Assembly (NCBI GenBank): GCA_964372145.1
Contig: CAYJPM010000012.1
Span: forward strand, 1 to 22,274
Length of the DNA: 22,274 nucleotides
DNA from: CAKOSP01 sp964372145
Lineage (GTDB): Bacteria > Bacillota_I > Bacilli_A > RF39 > UBA660
Direction of reading: 5' to 3'
The notes beneath the pieces were generated by a model. The model was not told where the DNA came from. It did no database searches and saw only the letters and a list, made by a program, of their open reading frames with translations. Shown here one piece after another: positions 14,345-21,604 of the stretch. A program made the translations under genes and the position numbers. The first letter of the stretch is position 1, and each line of letters opens with the position of its first letter.

Positions 14345-15961
14345 TTATTGGCTGAAATCTTGCCTATATGGATCATCCCATGTACCACTACCTATTCCAA
14401 TAGTATCAGGTTTAATGGATATGACAGGTCTAAAACCTTGAGCAGCATTGTTGATAGTACTGGTACCAATACTGCCAGATAAAGAAACAACAAATTCAAC
14501 TGTATAGTCACCATTTTTATTATATGGCGATGTCGTCCAATAAGTATTTGCAGTATATAAATAAAAATTACTATTTCCACTTCCGTAACTACCACCAGCA
14601 AATGCTGATTCATCTGCGGTAAGAAGTCCTATCGGTACACTTAGTGCACCATTTCCGTTTATTTTATCATCTACTGTAAATGCATCAGCCTGAACTGGAC
14701 ATTCTAGTGTTGGCGTTTTATTTGTTTCATTTCTTACAACTGCTCCGAAATATTGTGTGCTAGTTCCTATACCAGATGCTTCTGTCATTCCTGTTTTATC
14801 AATATAAGCAGTACGATCACTACAATATATTGCATCAGATATATACATATAGTAATAGGTATTATATATATTATCTATATACCAATCATCTATTATTGTT
14901 TTGGCATTACTACTTGTACTTGTTCCATGTTGTTCACCTATCGTATGCATATATCCTGCATATTCCGCTGAACTATACGTTGTATTAAATGCCGCAGTGT
15001 TTATTTGAGTACCTGTTCCAGTCATAACTACTGCTTGCGAAGCGGTTGGCTGAGTTGTCCCAGAATAAATCATTCTAATTGAACTATCTCCATTTATTCT
15101 TACTATTCTCCAATAAAATCCAGCAAATTTAACCCAGTTATTATCTACTGCCCCTCTATAATAGTAACTAATACCATAATCATCATGTGCTGCAAATAAA
15201 CCTTCATTTGTTGTAGCCATTTGATCAAAACTTGGTTCAGGTTTATTTTTAATTTCAATTATTTCTTCATCAGTATAACCTAAAGTAGTTAGTGTAAAAT
15301 CAGCAGCGCTTAGACTATCATCTTTTAATAATAATTCTCCAATAAATGTTTTACCTAAATTTCTTATTTGATCAGTAGCTAGATTTACATAAGTGATTTT
15401 TATTTTCCAATTGTGTGTTGTATCATTAGGACTTGTTGCAGAAATACTTACATTTTCTTTAATAGTAATTAAACCTTCATATGTAGTTACATCAAATCCA
15501 CTAATATTTTGACCTGTAAGTTCATCAGTCACTGTTACATAACTAAGTCCATTTAAAGATGTTATTTCATCTCCATTATTATCAGTTATTTCTAAAATAA
15601 TTTCAGGAGTATTTTCATTATGTGTATAAATATAATCATTAAAAGTTACATTATAATATACAAAATACTCATCTGTTACTGTAGCTTCTGTTGTTGATGA
15701 TACTAAAGTAGCAGTTGAAGTAGTTTCACCTGTTAAACTACCATCATTTTCACCAAATGTATCTTTATTTACAACTAAATTTATTGGATTTCCAGGTGTT
15801 AATATTAATTTAGAAGTTTTATCTGTTGCAATATTTGTATCGGTCACCGCAGGAGATGAAGACCCAGCTATGAAGAATGCGAAAGAAAATATAATCAATG
15901 GTAATAACAAACAAATAATAATTATCAAAATTGTTTTTTTATATTTTAAAATACTTTTCAT
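14345..15961 (-). CDS. Surface protein with shared anchor-stalk module and a different C-terminal domain
   Basis: A 538-residue surface protein. Residues 9-31 are a hydrophobic anchor (ILIIIICLLLPLIIFSFAFF). Residues 32 to about 213 align almost without gaps to the same part of the 522-residue BspA-type protein: both have SPAVTD/NPAITE, GDGSL/NDGSL, STATL, ITSLNG/VTSIEG, TGFDI-like, NW and YVNLATDQIRNLGK/FVNLSTNQMKNEGK. The C-terminal 300 residues differ completely: a domain rich in Tyr, Trp, Gly, Ser and Thr with GFYWRIVRINGDSSIRMIY near 281-299 and FRPVISIKPD near the end. I have seen similar W-R-I-V-R-I-N-G-D domains in surface proteins of uncultured low-GC Firmicutes, but know no function. 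There is no LPXTG or lipobox. It has its own promoter and terminator. GAGG before the ATG supports the start. Confidence 0.8.
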   Translation of the reverse strand: MKSILKYKKTILIIIICLLLPLIIFSFAFFIAGSSSPAVTDTNIATDKTSKLILTPGNPINLVVNKDTFGENDGSLTGETTSTATLVSSTTEATVTDEYFVYYNVTFNDYIYTHNENTPEIILEITDNNGDEITSLNGLSYVTVTDELTGQNISGFDVTTYEGLITIKENVSISATSPNDTTHNWKIKITYVNLATDQIRNLGKTFIGELLLKDDSLSAADFTLTTLGYTDEEIIEIKNKPEPSFDQMATTNEGLFAAHDDYGISYYYRGAVDNNWVKFAGFYWRIVRINGDSSIRMIYSGTTQPTASQAVVMTGTGTQINTAAFNTTYSSAEYAGYMHTIGEQHGTSTSSNAKTIIDDWYIDNIYNTYYYMYISDAIYCSDRTAYIDKTGMTEASGIGTSTQYFGAVVRNETNKTPTLECPVQADAFTVDDKINGNGALSVPIGLLTADESAFAGGSYGSGNSNFYLYTANTYWTTSPYNKNGDYTVEFVVSLSGSIGTSTINNAAQGFRPVISIKPDTIGIGSGTWDDPYRQDFSQ

Positions 15962-15983
15962 TTTATAGCCTCACTATGATATC

Positions 15984-16012
15984 ATTTTACCACAGTTAAA
16001 TTTCATATACAA
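15984..16012 (-). promoter_or_regulatory. Sigma-A promoter of the second surface protein gene
   Basis: On the minus strand TTGTAT (16012-16007), a 17-base spacer and TAAAAT (15989-15984) with TGG before it as an extended -10. Its -35 begins 2 bases after the murD terminator tail. Confidence 0.65.
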
Positions 16013-16013
16013 T

Positions 16014-16040
16014 AAAAAATATATCACAAAGTGATATATT
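16014..16040 (-). terminator. Intrinsic terminator after murD
   Basis: On the minus strand a perfect 10-base stem AATATATCAC/GTGATATATT with a 3-base loop, then T-rich sequence. The murD TAA stop overlaps the first arm. Confidence 0.8.
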
Positions 16041-17361
16041 ATATTTTGTTAATTAAATTCTTAAATTCCTCTCCTCTATCTTCAAATTTAGCATATTGAT
16101 CCCAAGATGCAGAACCAGGAGATAAAAGTACTATTTCATTTTCTAAAACATTTTGTTGAACTTCTTTAACAGCAGAATTTAAATCATAACATTTAATTAC
16201 ATTTATATTATTAATTTTACCATATTCATATATACGATCAGTAACTTCACCCAAAGCATATATACATTTAATGTTATTTAAATCATTATTAAGTTCATTA
16301 AAATCTTGACTTCTTTCCATACCACCTAATAATAAATGTATAGGTTTATTAAAAGTTCTTAAAGCAGTTATTGTACTAGTAGGATTAGTAGCTTTAGAAT
16401 CATTATAATATTTTATATTATTAATATTTCTAACAAATTCTATTCTATGTTCAACACCTTTGAATGCGCTTAAATAATTTTTAACAACTTCTTTATCTAT
16501 ACCAAACTCATTTATAATCATTAATGACGCTAATATATTTTCATAATTATGAATACCCACAAGTAATATATCATCTAAATTAATAATTAATTCATTGTTA
16601 ACATATATACCAATATCATCAATATAATTACCAGTATTACTATTGTTAAAATAAACTTTATTTAAATCTAAATTATTAGTCATTTCCATTGAATCTAAAT
16701 TATCCATATTAATAAATGCAAGATCATTATTAGTATGATTATTAAATATTTTCATTTTAGTTTCTTTATATTTTTGATAAGAATCATGAAAATCTAAATG
16801 TGTAGGACAAATATTAGTTAATAAACTAATATCAGTTTTAAAATTTTCCATATTAAGAAGTTGATGATCAGATATTTCTAATACTAATATACTATCTTCT
16901 TCTAATGTTTTAACTATATCACATAAAGGAATACCAATATTACCACCTAGCACTACTTTTTTACCCATTAATTTTAACATTTCATAAGTAAGAGTTGTAG
17001 TTGTTGTCTTACCATTCGAACCAGTTATACCAATTATTTTATTAGTTTTAGGTATAAAAGAATAAGCAACTTCTACTTCATTAACAACTTTAATATTTAA
17101 TGAAGCTGCTTTTTGAACTGCACTATTTTTTTGAGATATTCCAGGACTTTTAATCAATAAAGAAGTTTCTTCATTAATTAATTCTTCTGGTTTATCAGTT
17201 ATCACAACTTCAACATTTAACTTATCTAATAATTTTTTATCTTCAATACTTATATCTTTTATATCAGATAATACAATTTTATTATCACTTGATAATAACT
17301 TACAAGCTGCTATACCGCTTCTTGCAGCTCCTAAAATCAATATATTTTTATCTTTATACAT
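16039..17361 (-). CDS. murD: UDP-N-acetylmuramoyl-L-alanine:D-glutamate ligase
   Basis: A 440-residue Mur ligase that adds D-glutamate to UDP-MurNAc-L-Ala in the cytoplasm, the second amino-acid step of peptidoglycan precursor synthesis. The N-terminal Rossmann-like domain begins ILILGAARSGIAACKLL; the ATP P-loop is GITGSNGKTTTTT at 111-123; the central domain has TNICPTHLDFHDSYQKYKETK with the carbamylated-lysine region; and the C-terminal domain has YNDSKATNPTST, LLGGMERSQDF and LLSPGSASWDQY, all diagnostic of MurD rather than MurC/E/F. Length is normal. A GGAGGAA ribosome site precedes the ATG. It is a single-gene unit, apart from other wall genes, but murC lies about 3 kb away beyond nrdD on the other strand. 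Confidence 0.95.
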   Translation of the reverse strand: MYKDKNILILGAARSGIAACKLLSSDNKIVLSDIKDISIEDKKLLDKLNVEVVITDKPEELINEETSLLIKSPGISQKNSAVQKAASLNIKVVNEVEVAYSFIPKTNKIIGITGSNGKTTTTTLTYEMLKLMGKKVVLGGNIGIPLCDIVKTLEEDSILVLEISDHQLLNMENFKTDISLLTNICPTHLDFHDSYQKYKETKMKIFNNHTNNDLAFINMDNLDSMEMTNNLDLNKVYFNNSNTGNYIDDIGIYVNNELIINLDDILLVGIHNYENILASLMIINEFGIDKEVVKNYLSAFKGVEHRIEFVRNINNIKYYNDSKATNPTSTITALRTFNKPIHLLLGGMERSQDFNELNNDLNNIKCIYALGEVTDRIYEYGKINNINVIKCYDLNSAVKEVQQNVLENEIVLLSPGSASWDQYAKFEDRGEEFKNLINKI

Positions 17362-17381
17362 ATTTATTCCTCCAATTAATT

Positions 17382-17410
17382 ATATTATATCTTATTTTAC
17401 TTCAAAACAA
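17382..17410 (-). promoter_or_regulatory. Sigma-A promoter of murD
   Basis: On the minus strand TTGTTT (17410-17405), a 17-base spacer and TAATAT (17387-17382); an overlapping TATAAT at 17389-17384 gives a 15-base spacer. The -35 lies in the T-rich tail of the preceding terminator. Confidence 0.5.
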
Positions 17411-17430
17411 AAGGTTAGATATTTCTAACC
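17404..17430 (-). terminator. Intrinsic terminator after the nrdD pair
   Basis: On the minus strand a perfect 7-base stem GGTTAGA/TCTAACC with a 4-base loop, then TTTTGTTTT. The TAG stop of the 54-residue glycyl-radical ORF lies in the first arm. Confidence 0.75.
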
Positions 17431-17589
17431 GTGTTTTACTCTGTTTGATTCTTCAGATCTTTTAGCGTTGTTGAATCTATCAACAGTACCAACTAAATAA
17501 CCAGTAATTCTTCTGATTCTATCGAATCCAACATTCTTTCCTACTTGATGTTTGTTTTTTAAAACTACATCCTCTTTCATTTTTTCCAT
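17425..17589 (-). CDS. Separate glycyl-radical segment of class III ribonucleotide reductase
   Basis: A 54-residue protein that matches the extreme C-terminus of NrdD enzymes. After a 20-residue lysine-rich lead-in it reads GFDRIRRITGYLVGTVDRF and then NNAKRSEESNRVKHG. In full-length clostridial and Thermotoga-type NrdD this is the finger loop that carries the stable glycyl radical; the radical residue would be Gly30 in RITGYL. The 777-residue NrdD upstream stops before this region, so the enzyme is encoded in two frames. The ATG at 17589 lies 4 bases after the nrdD stop and has its own AAGGGAAGGA ribosome site, which argues for separate translation. Alternatives are a +1 frameshift joining the two, a sequencing error, or a spare-part protein like YfiD/GrcA of pyruvate formate-lyase. 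No activase gene (nrdG) is nearby. Confidence 0.82.
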   Translation of the reverse strand: MEKMKEDVVLKNKHQVGKNVGFDRIRRITGYLVGTVDRFNNAKRSEESNRVKHG

Positions 17590-17593
17590 TTTT

Positions 17594-19927
17594 CTATTCC
17601 TTCCCTTCTAATTTTCTTAAATCTTCTATATTAATTGCTTCTCCTGCTTTTCTACCACATCTAGGACAAACATCTTTAATAACACCTACATATCCACATA
17701 CTGGATCTCTATCAACCGGATGGTTAATCGCACCATAACCTAAATTATATTTTCTCATTAATTTAACTACTGATTCAAATGCATCTAAATTATCTAAAGG
17801 ATCCCCATCAAGTTCTATATAACTTATATGTCCTGCATTAGTAAATGCATGATATGGACCTTCAATTTTTAATTTATCTGCAAAAGATATATTATGATGA
17901 ACTGGTACATGGAATGAATTAGTATAATATTCTCTATCAGTTATATCTTTAATTTTTCCATAAATAGCTTTATCTATATTAACAAATCTACCAGATAATC
18001 CTTCAGCTGGAGTTGCTAAACAAGTAAAGTTAAGATTATGTTCTTCACTAAATTTGTCACAAGTTTCTCTTATGTGTTTTACTATTTCAATACCTAATTT
18101 TTCTGATGTTTTAGATTCCGCATGATTAGAACCTGTTAAAGCTTTTAAACATTCAGCAAGACCTATAAATCCTATAGATAATGATCCATGTTTTAAAACT
18201 CTTCTTACTTTATCAGTACTTTTAAGTTTTTCAGAATCAATCCATATTCCTTGTCCCATTAAGAATGGAAAATTGTAAACTCTTTTATTACATTGTATTT
18301 CAAATCTTTCTAATAATTGATCTTTAACCATTAACATAATACTATCAAGTTCTTCATAGAAAGCTTTGATATTAGCTTTTTCATTTTTATTAGGTCCTAC
18401 AATACCATGTTTGATACCAAGTCTAGGTAAATTAATTGATGTAAATGATAAGTTTCCTCTTCCTGGAGTAACTTCTTTTTCTTTATCAACATGATTTCCT
18501 AAAACTCTTGTACGACATCCCATATATCCTACTTCAGTTCTATAATCACCTTCTTTATATGATTCTAAATTGAATGGTGCATCTATAAATGACCAGTTAG
18601 GAAATAATCTTTTTGCTGAAACCCTTAAACTAAGTTTAAATAAATCATAGTTAGGATCTTTAGGATTGAAATTTACACCTTCTTTTACTTTGAATATAGA
18701 TATTGGAAATATTGGTGTTTCACCTTGACCTAAACCAGCTTCAGCTGCTAATAAATAATTTTTAGTAACCATTCTACCTTCGCTAGATGTATCAGTACCA
18801 AAGTTTATTGATGAAAATGGAACTTGTGCACCAGCTCTAGAATGCATTGTATTTAAATTATGTACAAAAGCTTCCATAGCTTGATATGTTTTTTTATTAG
18901 TTTTTTCTAACGCTTTAGTTAAAGCTAAATCAAATAATCTTTCTAAAACTTCATTATCTTTATAATATTTTTCAAAATATTCTAATTTAATATCAATATC
19001 AGGTATTTTAGTAATTTCTTTTTCCAAACCTATCATTCCAACAAATTCAGTCATACCTTCTAAATCAAGATAATCTTTAATTACTTCTCTAACAAATTTT
19101 CTAAATGTTTTTAAAACACCAGGAGCTAAATAATAATCAAATGCTGGAATAGCTTGTCCACCATGTTGATCATTTTGATTAGCTTGAATAGCTATTGCTG
19201 CTAAAGCAGAATAACTAATAATATCATTTGGTTCTCTTAAAAAACCATGACCAGTAGAAAAACCATTTTTAAATAACTTTTCTAAATCTATTTGGTTACA
19301 TGTAGTAGTTCCCATCGGAGCAAAATCCATATCGTGAATATGTATATAGCCTTCATCATGTGCATCAGCATATTTTTTTTTCATTAAATAATCTTTAGCA
19401 AACTCTTTTGAAACAGTTGCTCCATATTGAAGCATTGTTCCCATTGCCGTATTACCATCAACGTTTGCATTTTCTCTTTTTACATCATTATCTGCTGCAT
19501 CTTGTAAACCAAGAGCTTCTAATGTTTTTAAGAATTTATGAGCTTTTTTATCATTAAAGAAGCTTTCTCTTGAAGAATTCCTTTTATTTCTATATTCAGA
19601 AAAAGATTCACAAACATCAATATATCCTTCTTTTTCTAATGTTTTCTCTATTATATCTTGAATTTCTTCTATTTTAATTTTATCTTTATCGGCATATTCT
19701 TTATTAATAAATTTAATAACACCTTTATATACTTTTTGAATATCTTTTTCATTATATTTTAAAACATATCCATCATTTTCTTCATTTTCATTTTCATCTT
19801 CTACTTTAATAGAATCAAAACCTTTTTTTATAGCTAAAGCAATTTTAGTACCATTAAAATTTGCTTTTGAACCATTTCTTTTTATTACTGATAAATCAAG
19901 AATTATATCTGATTTTTCTTTTTCCAT
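17594..19927 (-). CDS. nrdD: Anaerobic ribonucleoside-triphosphate reductase NrdD, lacking the glycyl-radical end
   Basis: A 777-residue large subunit of class III ribonucleotide reductase, which makes deoxyribonucleotides without oxygen. Residues 10-105 are an ATP-cone regulatory domain (VIKRNGS at the start). The catalytic barrel follows: THTTC-like TTTCNQIDLEK with Cys210, QNDQHGGQAIPAFDYY near 251-266, SRAGAQVPFSSINFGTDTS near 363-381, and GYMGCRTRV with Cys471, the likely thiyl-radical cysteine. Near the end, VCGYVGV and CPRCGRK give zinc-ligand cysteines 744, 754 and 757. It then stops at GKE, before any RxxGY glycyl-radical motif, which instead begins in a new frame 7 bases on. AAGGTAGGT precedes the ATG. 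Expression control probably lies in the 325-base divergent region shared with murC. Without the small ORF this protein should not be active. Confidence 0.93.
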   Translation of the reverse strand: MEKEKSDIILDLSVIKRNGSKANFNGTKIALAIKKGFDSIKVEDENENEENDGYVLKYNEKDIQKVYKGVIKFINKEYADKDKIKIEEIQDIIEKTLEKEGYIDVCESFSEYRNKRNSSRESFFNDKKAHKFLKTLEALGLQDAADNDVKRENANVDGNTAMGTMLQYGATVSKEFAKDYLMKKKYADAHDEGYIHIHDMDFAPMGTTTCNQIDLEKLFKNGFSTGHGFLREPNDIISYSALAAIAIQANQNDQHGGQAIPAFDYYLAPGVLKTFRKFVREVIKDYLDLEGMTEFVGMIGLEKEITKIPDIDIKLEYFEKYYKDNEVLERLFDLALTKALEKTNKKTYQAMEAFVHNLNTMHSRAGAQVPFSSINFGTDTSSEGRMVTKNYLLAAEAGLGQGETPIFPISIFKVKEGVNFNPKDPNYDLFKLSLRVSAKRLFPNWSFIDAPFNLESYKEGDYRTEVGYMGCRTRVLGNHVDKEKEVTPGRGNLSFTSINLPRLGIKHGIVGPNKNEKANIKAFYEELDSIMLMVKDQLLERFEIQCNKRVYNFPFLMGQGIWIDSEKLKSTDKVRRVLKHGSLSIGFIGLAECLKALTGSNHAESKTSEKLGIEIVKHIRETCDKFSEEHNLNFTCLATPAEGLSGRFVNIDKAIYGKIKDITDREYYTNSFHVPVHHNISFADKLKIEGPYHAFTNAGHISYIELDGDPLDNLDAFESVVKLMRKYNLGYGAINHPVDRDPVCGYVGVIKDVCPRCGRKAGEAINIEDLRKLEGKE

Positions 19928-20003
19928 AAATGCTACCTACCTTCTGATTTAATTTTAATATATATATTAGAAAAAATAAATACTTTTTTAACTTATTTAC
20001 AAA

Positions 20004-20232
20004 TTACATTTTATATATTTTTCATTTTTTCGTTAAAAATATTGTTACACAAAAATTACATTTATAGTTTTTTTGCCATATATAAGGCAAAAAATAACAA
20101 TTATTAATTTATTCAAAATTTTACATTTATAGTTTTGTTCGATTTTCACTGATTTTACATTTTTAAAAAAACACAAAATTAAACATAAAAATCATTTTAT
20201 AAATATTGTGATTTTTATAGTACAAATTACAT
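20004..20232. repeat. Five dispersed TTACAT repeats upstream of nrdD
   Basis: TTACAT starts at 20004, 20056, 20121, 20155 and 20227, all in the same orientation. The copies at 20056 and 20121 extend to the identical TTACATTTATAGTTTT. Read on the nrdD strand the common core is CTATAAATGTAA, which resembles a -10 element followed by ATGTAA. Chance would give well under one TTACAT in this length at this base composition. Confidence 0.55.
20069..20094. repeat. Inverted repeat TTTTTTGCC-N8-GGCAAAAAA
   Basis: A perfect 9-base inverted repeat around ATATATAA, directly after the second TTACAT repeat. No T run follows on either strand beyond the stem, so it fits an operator better than a terminator. 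Confidence 0.5.
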
Positions 20233-20252
20233 AAAATTAACTGAGGTGAACT

Positions 20253-21587
20253 ATGTTTAAAAATAAAAAAATATATATGATTGGAATTGGAGGTATAAGC
20301 ATGTCAGGTATAGCCCTTCTTCTAACGAGTAATAATAATATAATAAAAGGAAGTGACAAACAATTATCAGATATAATATCTGATTTAAGAAATAAAAATA
20401 TTGAAATAACTATAGGTTATAACTTAGAAGCAATTAAAGATTCAGATATAATTGTATATACAGCTGCGATAAAAGAAGAAGATAAAGAATTAAAATATGC
20501 AAAAAAATTAAAAAAAGAAATATATGAAAGATCAGAATTTTTAGGTATTTTAACTAAAGAATATGAAAACGTAATATGTATATCAGGAACACATGGTAAA
20601 AGTACAACAACTGGAATGATTAGTACTATATTTTTAGAAAATAATTTAAATCCAACAATTCAAATCGGAGCGATACTTCCAAGTATAAATAGCAATACTA
20701 ATGTAGGTAAGAAAAAATATTTTATAATGGAAGCATGCGAATATAATGATTCATTCTTAAAATTTAACCCAACAAGTATAGCAATAACAAATATAGATAG
20801 TGATCATTTGGATTATTTTAAAAATTTAGATAACATAAAAAAATCATTTAATAAATATGTAAGTTTATTACCAAAGAATGGTAAACTTATTATTAATAAT
20901 GATGATGAAAACAGTTTAAATTTTATAAAAGACAACACAATTACTTATGGAATAAATAATAATTCTAATTATATGGCTAAGAATATATCTTATATCGATA
21001 CATCGTATGATTTATATGTAAACAATAATTTTACAACTAAAATATCACTAAATGTATTAGGATTACACAATATATATAATTCTTTAGCCGCTATAGCACT
21101 ATCTAATCAATATATACAAGATATAGAAGGTATAAAAAAATCATTACTCAAATACACAGGCGTTAAAAGAAGATTTGAATATATCAAAAATTATAATAAT
21201 GTTAAAATATATGATGACTACGCGCATCATCCAAATGAAATAAAAACAACTTATAATTCATTAAAAAGTGTTAAACACAAAAAACATTACATAGTATTCC
21301 AACCACATACATATTCAAGAACATATGAACATTTAGATGAATTTGCTAAAATATTATCTAAGTTTGATGAAGTTATAATAGCGCCTATATATGCAGCTAG
21401 AGAAGAAAACATATATAATATTAAAGAAGATGATTTAGTAAATTTAATTAATAAATACAAAGGAAATAGTCTTTATATAAATTCTTTTGATAAAATAATT
21501 AATTATTTAAAAAATAATATAAAAGATAATGATTTAATATTAACTCTAGGAGCAGGTATAGTTAATGACATACAAAAAGAATTCTAA
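20253..21587 (+). CDS. murC: UDP-N-acetylmuramate:L-alanine ligase
   Basis: A 444-residue Mur ligase that adds L-alanine to UDP-MurNAc, the first amino-acid step of the peptidoglycan stem. The N-terminal domain carries MIGIGGISMSGIA at 9-21 (the MurC form GIGGxxMSG); the ATP P-loop is CISGTHGKSTTTGMI at 109-123; the central domain has MEACEYNDSFLKF and TNIDSDHLDYF; the C-terminal domain has GVKRRFEY, YDDYAHHPNEI and FQPHTYSRT, which separate MurC from MurD and Mpl. An inserted-looking stretch is absent and length is typical. GAGGTGA precedes the ATG. Transcribed away from nrdD. Its last codons and stop lie in the terminator shared with the dihydrouridine synthase gene, with no base between the two genes. 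Confidence 0.95.
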   Translation: MFKNKKIYMIGIGGISMSGIALLLTSNNNIIKGSDKQLSDIISDLRNKNIEITIGYNLEAIKDSDIIVYTAAIKEEDKELKYAKKLKKEIYERSEFLGILTKEYENVICISGTHGKSTTTGMISTIFLENNLNPTIQIGAILPSINSNTNVGKKKYFIMEACEYNDSFLKFNPTSIAITNIDSDHLDYFKNLDNIKKSFNKYVSLLPKNGKLIINNDDENSLNFIKDNTITYGINNNSNYMAKNISYIDTSYDLYVNNNFTTKISLNVLGLHNIYNSLAAIALSNQYIQDIEGIKKSLLKYTGVKRRFEYIKNYNNVKIYDDYAHHPNEIKTTYNSLKSVKHKKHYIVFQPHTYSRTYEHLDEFAKILSKFDEVIIAPIYAAREENIYNIKEDDLVNLINKYKGNSLYINSFDKIINYLKNNIKDNDLILTLGAGIVNDIQKEF

Positions 21588-21604
21588 TTAAGAATTCTTT
21601 TTAT
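21574..21604. terminator. Bidirectional terminator with both stop codons in its loop
   Basis: A perfect 11-base stem AAAAAGAATTC/GAATTCTTTTT with the 7-base loop TAATTAA. The loop holds the murC TAA (21585-21587) and, on the other strand, the TAA of the dihydrouridine synthase (21590-21588). T runs occur on both strands. Confidence 0.8.

Larger units (their letters stand above)
19928..20252. promoter_or_regulatory. Divergent nrdD-murC intergenic region with repeats
   Basis: A 325-base, very A+T-rich gap between divergent genes with no ORF of note. It holds five TTACAT copies on the plus strand (20004, 20056, 20121, 20155, 20227), two of them inside an identical 16-base TTACATTTATAGTTTT, and one inverted repeat at 20069-20094. 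A possible nrdD promoter on the minus strand is TTAACG (20036-20031), 17 bases, TAAAAT (20013-20008). For murC I see no convincing promoter; TATAGT at 20216-20221 is a weak -10 candidate. Three ACACAA/TTGTG-like half sites (20047, 20171, 20205) recall half of an NrdR box but none is complete. Confidence 0.5.

Noticed and set aside
14392..14988. Open frames of about 70 codons within the second surface-protein gene, on both strands
   Set aside because: They are shadows of a well-supported gene, lack ribosome sites and resemble no family.
8320..15961. Sortase (LPXTG) anchoring of the two surface proteins
   Set aside because: Neither C-terminus has an LPXTG motif, hydrophobic span and basic tail; the only membrane segment is N-terminal.
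20069..20094. Terminator in the nrdD-murC gap
   Set aside because: The hairpin has no U tract after it on either strand and lies upstream of both genes rather than after one.
20047..20211. NrdR boxes upstream of nrdD
   Set aside because: Only half-sites (ACACAA at 20047 and 20171, TTGTG near 20207) are seen; none is a complete 16-base palindrome and their spacing does not fit the usual paired boxes.
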